Origin: Paraflavitalea devenefica
Lineage (GTDB): Bacteria > Bacteroidota > Bacteroidia > Chitinophagales > Chitinophagaceae
NCBI RefSeq assembly: GCF_011759375.1
Contig: NZ_JAARML010000005.1
Span: forward strand, 124,001-188,000
Reading direction: 5' to 3'
Length of the DNA: 64,000 nt
Positions within the stretch are counted from its first letter, which is position 1; the number at the start of each line of letters is the position of its first letter. Shown piece after piece: positions 1-10,060 of this stretch. The position numbers were made by a program, and so were the translations under genes. The notes beneath the pieces were generated by a model. The model saw only the letters and a program-made list of their open reading frames with translations. It had not been told where the DNA came from and did not search any database.

Positions 1-284
1 CGTGCGCCATTGTTAAAATAAATACCCGCGCTAACGTTATTGGGACTGGTACCGGCAGTGGCCGTATTATACACTACCATGCCTGCCACATGGGCGGCCA
101 GCGGAGCCGGGTTATCGGCCGCAGTAAGTGCTACACGGTTCAGCAAAAGCCCTTTATTGGCAGCACCAAGTTCCAGGCTCGCATTGACGTTGGGGGCGCT
201 GGTGCCAATACCAATATTGCCCGTTTGTGCCTGGCTTGCAAAAAAGATGGATAAAAACAGGAAGGATAGGATCGTTCTGATCAT
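1..284 (-). CDS. Exported protein, N-terminal part only (3' end outside window)
   Basis: The reverse strand reads open from an ATG at 284 to the window edge, giving 94 codons. The first 19 residues form a signal peptide (MIRTILSFLFL...FASQAQ). It is followed by the pattern NIGIGT-SAP-ASLELG-NKGLLLNRV, a mature N-terminus typical of large secreted or surface proteins of Bacteroidota, often with tail-fibre-like or T9SS C-termini. Nothing beyond residue 94 is visible, so the function cannot be assigned. It is transcribed divergently from the TonB receptor at 566. The open frame, signal peptide and family-like motif make it a convincing gene start. Confidence 0.75.
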   Translation of the reverse strand, partial: MIRTILSFLFLSIFFASQAQTGNIGIGTSAPNVNASLELGAANKGLLLNRVALTAADNPAPLAAHVAGMVVYNTATAGTSPNNVSAGIYFNNGA

Positions 285-544
285 TGTAGTGGTTTTATGA
301 AATATGGTAAATGTTGGTATACTTTACGGTTTCAGGGTGGCGTGCTTGCCGGCTGGGCTAAGAAGCCCATTACGGTGCTACGGTGCGGTAAAAAAGTAAA
401 GGGCACGTAAACCGGTTTATCACGGCAAATTACGGGTTATGCCTTATGAGTGCCTGTAGAATGACTTGTGGTTTTTTGTAAGATTATTACTACAGGACAG
501 GAAACTATGCGGGCCGCATTTAATCAGTCGTGGATGAACCTCCC

Positions 545-552
545 TATTTTTG
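545..552 (+). promoter_or_regulatory. Bacteroidota-type -7 box (TATTTTTG)
   Basis: TATTTTTG matches the Bacteroidota -7 consensus TAnnTTTG and lies 13 bases before the ATG at 566. No clear TTTG/TTG -33 box is seen at the usual spacing, so the call rests on one element. If real, transcription would start close to the ATG at 566 and would exclude the upstream in-frame GTG at 530 as a start. Confidence 0.35.
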
Positions 553-565
553 CAGCAACAAACCA

Positions 566-3127
566 ATGCTTACGGGATCATTTACTATATATAGTCTGCT
601 GTGCGCTTTGCTGTTTATGGCTGCTGTAACACAGGCACAGGAGGCTAAGCCAGATACCGCCAGGGCCCAGGAGCTGGAACGGGTGGTCGTATCCGCCTCC
701 CGCCGGTCAGAGCATATTTTGCAGGCTCCCATCAGTATTGAAAAGTTAAGCGGTGAGGCCATTAGAAACCATACACAGCCTTCTTTCTTTGATGCTATAG
801 AAAACATAAAAGGCATTCAGGTGATTACGCCAAGCCTTGGGTTTAAAGTGATCAATGCAAGAGGGTTTACCAATACCACCAACGTGCGCTTTGTGCAAAT
901 GGTAGATGGCGCCGATATCCAGGCGCCCCATATAGGTGCGCCCATGGCCAATGCGCTGGGGCCTGGCGACCTTGATATTGCCAGTGTAGAAGTAGTACCG
1001 GGATCAGCTTCTGCACTATATGGCATGAATGCCATCAACGGAACGGCTAACTTTATTACTAAAGATCCATTTCAGACAGCAGGACTAAGCTTTGCACAAA
1101 GAACAGGCGTAAACCATATGGGCGATCATGAACAGGAACCTGCTCTGTTTTCGGAAACTGCTTTACGTTGGGCCAAAGCCTGGAAGAACCGGTTGGCTTT
1201 TAAGATCAATGTAACGTATGCGGAGGGGACAGACTGGTATGCCAATAATCAGACCGACCTTAATCCTACTGCAAATAGCTCAACAGGCCTCACCGGAGCG
1301 TTGAATCCGGGCAAAGATGCGGTGAACATATATGCTGATGAATCTTCCAACCGGAGAACACTGACCGTAAATGGAAGGCAATATGTAGTAAGCCGCACCG
1401 GTTATGCAGAAAAAGACATGAGCAGTTACCGGCTGCAGAATGTCAAAGGCGATATGACAGTAGCCTATAAATTTAAAAACGACGTTCAGCTCTCGTATAC
1501 ATTCAGGATAGCGCACAGTAATACCATTTACCAGCGAACCAATCGCTTCCGGCTTGATAACTACGTGACGGGTCAACACAGTGTGCTATTTAAAACAGGC
1601 AGCCTGCAGGTAAGGACCTATGTGAACACAGAAAACACCGGCGATTCGTACAATATCCGCTCCATGGCCGAAAACATAGATCGTAGCTTTAAGTCGGACA
1701 ACACCTGGTTTTCCGATTTTACCAGTCGCTTTAATACGGCCATTAATAATGGCGCTGCTGTACCTGTTGCCATGCAGGAAGCGAGGAGTTATGCCGACAA
1801 TGGCCGGCCGCAACCTCATACCACACAAACAGATGACTTGATCAGCCGGCTGCGGGACATCAACAACTGGGATATGGGGGCTGCCCTTCGGGTGAAGTCG
1901 GCTATGTACCATGCAGAAATGCAACACAGCCTTACGGATGATGTTTTTAAAAAACTCTATACCCGTTACAAACTGTCTGTTATGTATGGCTTCGATTACA
2001 GGCAATATGTGGTGGTGCCCGATGGTAACTACTTCATTAACCCTGTGAAGCAGGGTAGTAACCTCACTTACTGGAAAGCAGGCGGGTTTATACAGGTAAA
2101 CAAATACCTGCTGAACCAGCAACTGAGGGTCAATGGCGTGTTGCGGATAGACAAGAACCAGTATTTCAATGCCAACCTCAATCCGAGGATCGCACTGGTA
2201 TATACCCCCTGGCCACAGCACAACTTTCGCCTGGCCTTTCAGCAGGGCTATCGCTTTCCGAGCTTGTTTGAAGCGTTTTCCAACATCAACAGCGGAGGTG
2301 TAAAAAGAGTGGGCGGCCTGCCGGTCATGTCGCAGGGCATCTTTGAAAACAGTTACCTGCGTGCTTCTATTGATGCTTTCCAGGCTGCCAATACCAATGA
2401 TGTGAACACGAATGGGCTCACCCTGGAACAGGCGATGGAAAAGAACCAGGGTTTACTGAAGAGAAACAACTATACCTACCTGGAGCCGGAAAAAATAAAG
2501 GGCATTGAAGCCGGCTACAGGGCGCAGCTTCTGAACAACAAACTCACCATTGACCTGGATTTTTACTTCAACCGGTACAGCAACCTGATGGCGCAGGTAG
2601 AAGCCAATATTCCCCGGAATGCTTCTCCGGATAGTCTGCTGTACTACCTGAACAACCGGCAATTACAAAACCGTTACCGTCTTTGGACCAATTCCAAAAC
2701 GGTAAGTAATAACTATGGGGGCACCCTGGGCATTGGTTGGGAGCTACCCAACTACTATAAGCTCAGCGGCAATATTACCATGGCCAAACTGGCCCGTACT
2801 TCCCGGAATGATGGCCTGGAGGATAGCTTTAATACTCCTTCCTGGATCTATAACCTTACTGTTGACAATCCGGCTCTTACTCCGCATACCGGTTTTGAAG
2901 TAAACTACAGGTGGCAGAGCAGGTATCTCTGGCAATCGTCGCTGGCCAGTGGCTGGGTAGAGGCATATAACACGCTGAATGCGCAGGTACAATACCATAC
3001 TATCAAGGGTGACTTTCGTATAAAACTGGGGGCAACCAACCTTTTGAACAAATACTATTATTCATTCATAGGCGGCCCTTCTATTGGTGGATTTTATTAC
3101 AGTACTGTTACTGTAAGTATTCATTAG
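566..3127 (+). CDS. TonB-dependent outer-membrane receptor (not SusC type)
   Basis: Protein of 853 residues from ATG 566. The frame is open back to a GTG at 530, but the signal peptide (MLTGSFTIYSLLCALLFMAAVTQAQ region) begins at 566. After a short linker the plug starts directly (VVVSASRRSEHILQAPISIEKLSG, then GSASALYGMNAINGTANFITK), followed by a 22-strand-barrel type C-terminus ending in an aromatic-rich strand. There is no carboxypeptidase-like N-terminal domain, no STN domain and no SusD partner, so it is a classical receptor rather than SusC. The ligand is unknown; siderophore, cofactor or small-molecule uptake are all possible. The ECF sigma gene starts 138 bp downstream but appears to belong to the next SusC locus. 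Confidence 0.88.
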   Translation: MLTGSFTIYSLLCALLFMAAVTQAQEAKPDTARAQELERVVVSASRRSEHILQAPISIEKLSGEAIRNHTQPSFFDAIENIKGIQVITPSLGFKVINARGFTNTTNVRFVQMVDGADIQAPHIGAPMANALGPGDLDIASVEVVPGSASALYGMNAINGTANFITKDPFQTAGLSFAQRTGVNHMGDHEQEPALFSETALRWAKAWKNRLAFKINVTYAEGTDWYANNQTDLNPTANSSTGLTGALNPGKDAVNIYADESSNRRTLTVNGRQYVVSRTGYAEKDMSSYRLQNVKGDMTVAYKFKNDVQLSYTFRIAHSNTIYQRTNRFRLDNYVTGQHSVLFKTGSLQVRTYVNTENTGDSYNIRSMAENIDRSFKSDNTWFSDFTSRFNTAINNGAAVPVAMQEARSYADNGRPQPHTTQTDDLISRLRDINNWDMGAALRVKSAMYHAEMQHSLTDDVFKKLYTRYKLSVMYGFDYRQYVVVPDGNYFINPVKQGSNLTYWKAGGFIQVNKYLLNQQLRVNGVLRIDKNQYFNANLNPRIALVYTPWPQHNFRLAFQQGYRFPSLFEAFSNINSGGVKRVGGLPVMSQGIFENSYLRASIDAFQAANTNDVNTNGLTLEQAMEKNQGLLKRNNYTYLEPEKIKGIEAGYRAQLLNNKLTIDLDFYFNRYSNLMAQVEANIPRNASPDSLLYYLNNRQLQNRYRLWTNSKTVSNNYGGTLGIGWELPNYYKLSGNITMAKLARTSRNDGLEDSFNTPSWIYNLTVDNPALTPHTGFEVNYRWQSRYLWQSSLASGWVEAYNTLNAQVQYHTIKGDFRIKLGATNLLNKYYYSFIGGPSIGGFYYSTVTVSIH

Positions 3128-3181
3128 CGCGTGACTGCCTGTTGATTGCCTGATTTTCAGGACACTGCGGACTATAAATAA

Positions 3182-3210
3182 TTGTTTATTTAACACTTAA
3201 AGGATTTTTG
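3182..3210 (+). promoter_or_regulatory. Possible promoter of the ECF sigma gene
   Basis: TTG at 3182-3184 is followed after 18 bases by GATTTTTG (3203-3210), one base off the Bacteroidota -7 consensus TAnnTTTG. The element sits 56 bases before the ATG of the sigma gene. It is a pattern match only. Confidence 0.3.
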
Positions 3211-3265
3211 CTACATTGCGGTCAGCGCAACTGCCATTGCTTTCAACGGGCGTTAACCTGAGACC

Positions 3266-3844
3266 ATGCGGGAAAAACAACAGCCATACTTTGATCAAAG
3301 CGTATCAGATAATTACCGGAACCTGTATACCCGCTACTACACCAGGCTCTACAACTACGGCCGTAAATTCACCACTGATATCATTCTGATTGAAGACAGT
3401 ATCCAGGATATCTTCCTCGATTACTGGAAAAGAAAAGACACGCACCGGCAGCCGGAGGCGATTAACAGCTACTTCTTCTCTGCATTCCGGTATTCTCTCT
3501 TTAAAAAAATAAACCGGGAAAAAAAGCACGTCTCCTTATCAGATGAAAAAGAGGAGCCCGATTTCTCCATTCACCATTTCGCCAGCCGCTATGAAGCTTC
3601 GCCCGATATGGAGGAACAAATACAGGCCGCCCTCCGGCAGCTTACCGGCCGGCAACGGGAAGCCCTTTTCCTGCGTTTTTATGAAGGGCTGTCCTATGAG
3701 GAAATTGCCGTCATCATGGATATCTCGGTAAAGGCTTCTTATAAACTCATGGCCAGGGCCTTACTGCAATTAAAAAACACCCTTCCCCTTCCTGTTTGGC
3801 TGCTCTTCTGGTCAATGTTAAACCGTTATCCCGTGCATTTTTGA
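3266..3844 (+). CDS. ECF RNA polymerase sigma factor
   Basis: 192 residues with the two ECF sigma domains. Region 2 covers about residues 15-85 (YYTRLYNYGRKFTTD, then DSIQDIFLDYWKRK). Region 4 covers about 115-170 (ALRQLTGRQREALFLRFYEGLSYEEIAVIMDIS), containing the helix-turn-helix that binds the -35 element. The gene is followed after 82 bp by a FecR-like anti-sigma gene and then SusC and SusD, the standard Bacteroidota surface-signalling arrangement. It should direct RNA polymerase to its SusC/SusD operon when released by FecR. The start is an ATG with no competing upstream start. Confidence 0.92.
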   Translation: MREKQQPYFDQSVSDNYRNLYTRYYTRLYNYGRKFTTDIILIEDSIQDIFLDYWKRKDTHRQPEAINSYFFSAFRYSLFKKINREKKHVSLSDEKEEPDFSIHHFASRYEASPDMEEQIQAALRQLTGRQREALFLRFYEGLSYEEIAVIMDISVKASYKLMARALLQLKNTLPLPVWLLFWSMLNRYPVHF

Positions 3845-3926
3845 TCCCTTGGGCAAAAAAATAAAAAAAAGTTTCCCTGCCGTGGGGTAATTATCCTTAT
3901 TCCCGGCACTATATATACTTATAGCA

Positions 3927-4973
3927 ATGGAGATGCCTGATTATAAAGCGTATGAAAACTTCAGCAGCAGGGACTTTATCTGTAATCCTGCCTTCCAGGA
4001 ATGGATCATTGAGCCCACGGCTGAACGGGTGGACTTTTGGAAAGAATTCCTCTTGCAATACCCGGCCGCCACGGAGCAGGTGCAGGTAGCAAGGTCCTTC
4101 CTGGAGCGGATCGCTTTCCGGGAAGAGTTTCCGGATGAAGCCATCGTGGCGGCTGCTTTTGAAAAGCATCTACAGGCGGTAGCTGCAGAAAACAGCCCGG
4201 AAATGCAACCCACACGGGGAAAGGTCCGCAGGTTATGGAAATTAGCCGCAGCAGCTGTGGTGGCAGGCATCCTGCTTACAGTAGCTGCCACGTGGTACAT
4301 CTCACGCGATACCAGGAAGCTGTACCAGACCCAATATGGCCGCACGGAAAACATTGTATTGCCCGATGGCTCTACAGTAACCCTCAATGCTAATTCGACC
4401 CTTCAATATATAGATGACTGGCATAAAGTGCCTACACGGGATGTATGGTTACGGGGAGAAGGCTTTTTTACAGTCAGGAAAGCCTTTCAGCGTAACACCC
4501 AGGCACTGCAAAAGTTCAGGGTGCATACGGCCGATCTGACCGTGGAAGTGCTCGGTACCTCCTTCGATATCCGTGAACGGCGGGGCATTACAGAAGTGGT
4601 CCTGGGATCGGGTAAAATAGAGCTGTTCTTCCGCAATCCTGCCCACAAAAACATCGTGATGAAGCCGGGTGACCGGGTAGTGTATGATCCCCGGCAGCAA
4701 CAGGTATTAAAGGATACCACCAATGCCGCCGATTACAGCGCCTGGCAACACAACAAGCTGATCCTTAAAAATCCCACGGTGCAGGAGATCACCCGGTACC
4801 TCGAAGACAACTTTGGCTACCGGATCGTGCTGGAAGACCCGCGGATGGGCAGCAAAACGATTAACGGACCTATTCTCTATGATAGTTTGAACGATGCCTT
4901 ATTCATATTGTCAACTGTTTTAAACACACAGGTTATAAAAAAAGACAGCACCATTATTCTCCGGCCAAGATAA
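3927..4973 (+). CDS. FecR-family anti-sigma factor
   Basis: 348 residues. An N-terminal cytoplasmic anti-sigma region (about 1-95) is followed by one membrane span near residues 108-130 (AAAAVVAGILLTVAATWYI) and a periplasmic FecR domain. Diagnostic stretches are TENIVLPDGSTVTLNANS, VWLRGEGFFTV and VEVLGTSFDIR. The C-terminal part (about 265-348) is the DUF4974-like STN-related region (NPTVQEITRYLEDNFGY). It should hold the sigma factor encoded at 3266 until the STN domain of the SusC at 5017 signals ligand binding. A second Met at residue 3 is an equally possible start. Only 43 bp separate it from susC. Confidence 0.9.
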   Translation: MEMPDYKAYENFSSRDFICNPAFQEWIIEPTAERVDFWKEFLLQYPAATEQVQVARSFLERIAFREEFPDEAIVAAAFEKHLQAVAAENSPEMQPTRGKVRRLWKLAAAAVVAGILLTVAATWYISRDTRKLYQTQYGRTENIVLPDGSTVTLNANSTLQYIDDWHKVPTRDVWLRGEGFFTVRKAFQRNTQALQKFRVHTADLTVEVLGTSFDIRERRGITEVVLGSGKIELFFRNPAHKNIVMKPGDRVVYDPRQQQVLKDTTNAADYSAWQHNKLILKNPTVQEITRYLEDNFGYRIVLEDPRMGSKTINGPILYDSLNDALFILSTVLNTQVIKKDSTIILRPR

Positions 4974-5016
4974 GCGTGCTGTGGTCTCTGATTACTTATT
5001 CTAAAAATTGCTAACA

Positions 5017-8000
5017 ATGATTGCTTATCATTTGAGAAGATGCTTCTTCGCATGCCTATGCCTTAGCCTTTTTACTACACAGCTATATGCACAGGCAAAA
5101 TCCTCCTCCCTGCAGGACGCCTTAAAAAAAGTAACACAGGTATTCGGAACACAGTTTGTGTATGATGCCGCGTTGCTCGAAGGCAAACAAACCAGTTTTG
5201 ATTTCACCAATGTAGAAAAGAGAACACCGGAGGAAGTGCTTAAAGCTATTCTGTATCCCCATAACATTGTGTTCCTCTACGTAAAACCTAATTACTATAC
5301 CATCGTTGCCAAAGACCGGATCGAAGGTGTAAATACTGCTGTTACAGCCGCTAATGCATCGCCTGCATCGTCGTCCGTTTCTACAGATGTGGTGAAAAAG
5401 AAGCTGACGGTTACCGGCTTTGTGACAGACAGCACCCGCAAAGGCATTCCGCAGGTGACCATCGTGGAAAATGGCACCCGCAACACCGCCATGTCGGCCG
5501 CTGACGGAAGCTTCAGCATCGCCATTTCGAAAGAAGAGGCCATACTCAATTTTTCTTCCATTGGTTATGTGGCGCAGGATGTGCCGGTAGGCGGCAGGAC
5601 TACGCTGACGGTCACCATGAAAACAGCTACCAGCAACCTGACAGAAGTGATCGTTATTGGTTATGGTACACAGAAGAAAGGGGAGGTAACCAGTTCAGTA
5701 GCCACAGTAAAAGCAGAGAACTTTACCAAAGGGACTGTGTTGGACGCCGGTCAGTTATTGCAGGGTAAAGTGGCAGGACTTTCTGTTACCGCTCCGAGTG
5801 GCGATCCTACCAGCGGCTCACAAATACTATTGCGTGGTAATACGACCCTCTTGGGCGCCAATGCCAATCCGCTGATCCTGGTAGATGGTATTCCCGGCGA
5901 TCTCAAAACCGTAGCGCCCGAAGACATTGAATCCATTGACGTGCTCAAAGATGGTTCTGCGGCTGCGATCTATGGCACACGCGGCACCAACGGTGTTATC
6001 ATCGTCACTACCCGCAGGGCCAGCGGTAACTATACCAATTCCGTTGAGTACAGTGGTTCGGTAAGCACCCAAACCATTGCCCGCAAGCTGGACATGCTCA
6101 CTGCCGCCGATTACCGCAAGCAGATTGCCGATGGCGACCGGGAACCGGTACTCGACCTGGGCAGTTCTACCGATTGGCTGAAAGAAATATCCCAAACGCC
6201 CATTAGTCACGTGCACAACCTTACCTTCCGTGGTGGCAACAGTACTACCAACTACCTCGCCAACATCAACTTCCGGTTGCTGCAGGGCATCTTTAAAAAG
6301 TCGGATAATAACACCTTTACCGGCAGGGTGGATATCAACCACAACATGTTCAACAATAAGCTGAAGTTCAACTTCGGTATGATCAGCTCACAAAATAAAT
6401 TTACCACCACCGGCGATGGGTTTAGCTTCAATGGTTACACCTACCGGCAGGCGCTTATCCGTAACCCGACAGCGCCGATCTATGATTCCACCGGCCGCTG
6501 GCATGAGGAAACAGGCCAGTTCAACTATGAGAACCCGCTGGCGCGCCTGTATGAAAGTGACGGAAGGAACACCTCGCAGAATATGCGTTACAACACCACC
6601 ATTACCTTTTTGCCTGTCAGGGGCCTGCGGTTAAATGCCCTCCTGTCCTATTCCAAATTCAACCAGAGCAGGGGATATGCCGAAACCAAAGAGCATATTT
6701 CCAACCGCCGGGATTCCCGCAATGGTTTTGCTTCTGTAGGCGGGCGGGAGATCATCGACCGCCTTATGGAACTGACGGCTGAATACTCCAGGAGTATTGT
6801 TGATCACCGTTTTTCTTTGCTCGCCGGCTACAGCTACCAGGAAAATGATTACTCAGACCACTGGATGCAGAACTGGGATTTTCCCACCGATCTCTTCTCC
6901 TATAACAACATAGGTATTGGTAAAGCACTTAAAGAAGGGCTCGCGCCGCAATCCAGCTACCGGGGTGTAACCAACCTCATTGGTTTCTTCGGCAGGCTTA
7001 CCTATAGCTACCAGGATAAATACCTCCTGCTGGGTAGCCTGCGTTATGAAGCCGCCAGCCAGTTATACGGCGCTGAAAAGCCCTGGGGCCTCTTCCCCGC
7101 GGTGTCTGTAGGCTGGCGTATTACCAAAGAAGGGTTCATGCAAAACCAGCAGTTGTTTGATGATATCAAGCTCCGCGCAGGTTACGGTGTTACGGGTACG
7201 CAGCCTGTTGACCTCTTCCGTGGTGTGGCCTTGCTGGGATATGGCAGCTTCTATTACATGGATGGCCAGTGGATACAAACACTGTCGCCTTCACAGAATC
7301 CTAATCCCAACTTAAAGTGGGAAGAGAAGCACGAAACCAACATTGGCCTCGACTTCAGCATGCTGAAAGGAAAGATCTCCGGTAGCGTAGACTATTACGT
7401 AAGGAACATCAATGGTCTGCTGTATGATTACCAGGTACCCAGTCCGCCCAATCTTTTCACCAGTACGCGTGCCAACGTAGGTAAAATGCAGAATAAAGGG
7501 ATAGAAGTGATCCTGAACTATATGCCCATCCAAACCAGGACCTTTGTATGGAACACCAGTGTCAACTTCTCCACCAATTCCAACAAGCTGGTCAGCCTGT
7601 CCAACGACCTGTACAAGCTCACCAATAACTACTTCACGACCGGTGGTACCGGTGAACCGATCCAAACATTCACACATAGGGTGGATGTTGGCAGCAACAT
7701 CGGCAACTTCTATGGCTTCAAAGTCATTGATATCAGCGATGATGGCAAATGGATCTATGAAGGCAAAGACGGTAAACCGGTGGAGTACGACGACTTCAAC
7801 CATGCTTTTGAAGACAAGAAAGTACTGGGCAATGGTCTTCCCAAATACTATGCAGGCTGGAACAACAATTTCCGGTACAAGAACTGGGACCTGGCCATCA
7901 CCATGCGTGGCGCCTTTGGCTACCAGATACTCAACTTCCAGCGCATGTACTATGAGAATACCAACATCCAGCAATACAATCGCCTGAAATCTGCCTACGA

Positions 8001-8304
8001 TAAGATCTTTGGCAAGGCCGTACTCAGCAAAGACGTTCCGCTGGAATTCAACAGCCATTATGTGGAAGACGGCGATTTCTGGAAAGTAGATAACATTACG
8101 CTGGGATACAACCTTACCAAGACAGGTATTTCTTTCATTAAATCGGCCCGCTTCTATGTGTCTACGCTCAACACTTTCATGATCACCGGCTATAAGGGCA
8201 TTGATCCTGAAGTGAACAGGCTGGGATTGGACCCCGGTAATGACAACCGGGATAAATATCCTACCACACGTACCTATACACTGGGCCTCAACTTAAATTT
8301 CTAA
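5017..8304 (+). CDS. SusC/RagA-type TonB-linked receptor with STN domain
   Basis: 1095 residues from ATG 5017; an in-frame TTG at 5008 is less likely because the signal peptide starts MIAYHLRRCFFACLC. Order of domains: signal peptide (1-26), STN domain (about 30-105), carboxypeptidase-like beta domain (about 128-208, LTVTGFVTDSTRKGIPQVT), TonB box region and plug (IVIGYGTQKKGEVTSSVA; then DVLKDGSAAAIYGTRGTNG), and a long beta-barrel ending TRTYTLGLNLNF. It forms the transport half of a SusCD pair with the lipoprotein 17 bp downstream. The STN domain fits its position behind an ECF/FecR pair. The ligand is not evident; the GH127 gene downstream hints at an arabinose-containing glycan. Confidence 0.93.
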   Translation: MIAYHLRRCFFACLCLSLFTTQLYAQAKSSSLQDALKKVTQVFGTQFVYDAALLEGKQTSFDFTNVEKRTPEEVLKAILYPHNIVFLYVKPNYYTIVAKDRIEGVNTAVTAANASPASSSVSTDVVKKKLTVTGFVTDSTRKGIPQVTIVENGTRNTAMSAADGSFSIAISKEEAILNFSSIGYVAQDVPVGGRTTLTVTMKTATSNLTEVIVIGYGTQKKGEVTSSVATVKAENFTKGTVLDAGQLLQGKVAGLSVTAPSGDPTSGSQILLRGNTTLLGANANPLILVDGIPGDLKTVAPEDIESIDVLKDGSAAAIYGTRGTNGVIIVTTRRASGNYTNSVEYSGSVSTQTIARKLDMLTAADYRKQIADGDREPVLDLGSSTDWLKEISQTPISHVHNLTFRGGNSTTNYLANINFRLLQGIFKKSDNNTFTGRVDINHNMFNNKLKFNFGMISSQNKFTTTGDGFSFNGYTYRQALIRNPTAPIYDSTGRWHEETGQFNYENPLARLYESDGRNTSQNMRYNTTITFLPVRGLRLNALLSYSKFNQSRGYAETKEHISNRRDSRNGFASVGGREIIDRLMELTAEYSRSIVDHRFSLLAGYSYQENDYSDHWMQNWDFPTDLFSYNNIGIGKALKEGLAPQSSYRGVTNLIGFFGRLTYSYQDKYLLLGSLRYEAASQLYGAEKPWGLFPAVSVGWRITKEGFMQNQQLFDDIKLRAGYGVTGTQPVDLFRGVALLGYGSFYYMDGQWIQTLSPSQNPNPNLKWEEKHETNIGLDFSMLKGKISGSVDYYVRNINGLLYDYQVPSPPNLFTSTRANVGKMQNKGIEVILNYMPIQTRTFVWNTSVNFSTNSNKLVSLSNDLYKLTNNYFTTGGTGEPIQTFTHRVDVGSNIGNFYGFKVIDISDDGKWIYEGKDGKPVEYDDFNHAFEDKKVLGNGLPKYYAGWNNNFRYKNWDLAITMRGAFGYQILNFQRMYYENTNIQQYNRLKSAYDKIFGKAVLSKDVPLEFNSHYVEDGDFWKVDNITLGYNLTKTGISFIKSARFYVSTLNTFMITGYKGIDPEVNRLGLDPGNDNRDKYPTTRTYTLGLNLNF

Positions 8305-8321
8305 CGATTAAGCTGCCAATT

Positions 8322-9941
8322 ATGAAACGATATATTATTACTGCCGCTATAGCCGCTACCTGCACGCTGTCCTGTACCAAACTGAAAGATACCAGTTACA
8401 ACCAGATCATCGCCTCCCAGTTCAATCCCAGTGGCGATGACCTCAACTCACTGGTGGGAAGCGCTTATGTAAACTGGCGTTCCCTCTTGCTCAACTGGAA
8501 TGGGGTGCACCGCGCCCAGGAAAACTCCGCCGATCAGGTGGTCACACCTGCCCGCCCCAATGGCTGGGTGGATGGTGGTATCTTCCGCCGCATTCATGAA
8601 CACAAATGGACGGCCGACGACGATGTCATCAACAATTGCTGGAGCCGTACCTTCGCCGGCGTTACCAATTGCAACAGGATCATCTACCAGTTGGAATCAG
8701 GCGGTATCCCGCTTACGCAGGGAAAGGAGAACGTCATTGCAGAACTGAAAGTGCTGCGTGCTTCCTATTACTACATGTTGTGCGATCTGTTTGGCAATGT
8801 GCCCATCGTTACTGACTTCAACGTGCCCGCGGGATTCCTGCCGCAGCAAAACACCAGGAAACAGGTGTATGACTTTATAGTGAAAGAGATTACGGACAAC
8901 CTTCCTTTGCTCAGTGATAAAAATGACCAGTCTACCTATGCCCGTTTCAACAAATGGGCGGCCCATACACTGCTGGCAAAAATGTACCTCAATGCGGCTG
9001 TATATACCGGCACGTCTGCCTGGGACAAATGCATAGAGCAATGTGATGCGGTTATCAATTCCGGCGCCGGTTATGTGCTGGAAGCAGACCAGCGCGAGGT
9101 GTTCAAGACTAATAATGAAAATTCCAAAGAGATCATCTTCGCATTGCCGCTGGATGAGAACTATGTGACCGACTGGAATGCATTTGATATCCACATGCAA
9201 ACCCTGCAGCCTGCCAACCAGGCTACTTATAACCTCAAGTCGGCGCCCTGGGGTGGTATCTGTGCTATACCGCAGGCTATCAGCAGCTTTGATCCGGATG
9301 ATGCCCGTCTTACCAGCAACTGGATACAAGGGCAGCAATATGCTGCCAGTGGTGTGGCACTCAAAAGTACCATGGGTGCTACTTCCGGTCAGCCGCTTGC
9401 CTTCATCAATCAATTGCCGGGCATTGATAAGTCGGATGAGATACATGGTTTCCGCCTCGGCAAATTTGAAATTAAAATGGAAGCCAGCGTACAGTTGAGC
9501 AATGACTGGCCTTTATTCCGGTATGCCGATGTGTGGATGATGAAAGCGGAGTGCCTGCTGCGTACCGGCAAAGCGGATGAAGCGGCGGTTATCGTTACTG
9601 ATGTGCGCAAGCGTAACTTTAAATCCAATCCTGCCAAAGCTACCGTTACCGGCGCACAACTATTGGGTGGCAGTGTATATGATTATGGTCTGCGTAATCA
9701 TCTTAATACTACCCATGAGGGTGGGGGCGATATCCAATACGGCCGGTTCCTTGATGAGCTGGGTTGGGAATTCAACCAGGAAGCGAGAAGAAGGCAGGAC
9801 CTAATCAGGTTTGGCGTATTCACCACCAAGTCCTGGTTATCGCATACTCCCAATGGCAGTTATAGAAGCCTATATCCCATTCCCCGGACAGAGCTCAATA
9901 AGAATGGTAACCTGAAACAGAATGATGGATATCCGCAGTAA
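8322..9941 (+). CDS. SusD/RagB-type surface lipoprotein
   Basis: 539 residues. The N-terminus MKRYIITAAIAATCTLSC is a lipoprotein signal with the acylated Cys at about residue 18. The body has the helical TPR-like SusD fold signatures: WSRTFAGVTNCNRIIYQL, AELKVLRASYYYMLCDLFGNVPIV, and the C-terminal ERR-like region ELGWEFNQEARRRQDLIRFG. It caps the SusC barrel encoded directly upstream and binds the imported ligand. It is the last gene of the first ECF-controlled operon; a 10-bp hairpin followed by TTTT lies 120 bp downstream. Confidence 0.93.
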   Translation: MKRYIITAAIAATCTLSCTKLKDTSYNQIIASQFNPSGDDLNSLVGSAYVNWRSLLLNWNGVHRAQENSADQVVTPARPNGWVDGGIFRRIHEHKWTADDDVINNCWSRTFAGVTNCNRIIYQLESGGIPLTQGKENVIAELKVLRASYYYMLCDLFGNVPIVTDFNVPAGFLPQQNTRKQVYDFIVKEITDNLPLLSDKNDQSTYARFNKWAAHTLLAKMYLNAAVYTGTSAWDKCIEQCDAVINSGAGYVLEADQREVFKTNNENSKEIIFALPLDENYVTDWNAFDIHMQTLQPANQATYNLKSAPWGGICAIPQAISSFDPDDARLTSNWIQGQQYAASGVALKSTMGATSGQPLAFINQLPGIDKSDEIHGFRLGKFEIKMEASVQLSNDWPLFRYADVWMMKAECLLRTGKADEAAVIVTDVRKRNFKSNPAKATVTGAQLLGGSVYDYGLRNHLNTTHEGGGDIQYGRFLDELGWEFNQEARRRQDLIRFGVFTTKSWLSHTPNGSYRSLYPIPRTELNKNGNLKQNDGYPQ

Positions 9942-9953
9942 GGCAAGTGGCTA

Positions 9954-10026
9954 GTGGTAAATGGCGAGTGGGGCAGATTATTAGCAAGATACTCTTAAAG
10001 CCTACTCGCCACTCGCCATTTACCAC
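9954..10026. repeat. Long inverted repeat, 18-bp perfect arms
   Basis: GTGGTAAATGGCGAGTGG (9954-9971) is the exact reverse complement of 10009-10026, with 37 bases between. Pairing continues imperfectly outward on both sides. The arms are built of quasi-repeated phrases such as ACTCGCCACTCGCC. It lies between susD and the GH127 gene and has no T-run, so a terminator role is not supported. It is probably one of the interspersed repeats of this genome, able to form a cruciform or mRNA stem. Confidence 0.7.
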
Positions 10027-10060
10027 TCGCTTTATGCTTATCTTCGATTTATCTTATTCT

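Noticed and set aside
7312..8058. Open frame of 248 codons on the minus strand
   Set aside because: Antisense shadow of the SusC barrel; no family features or start context.
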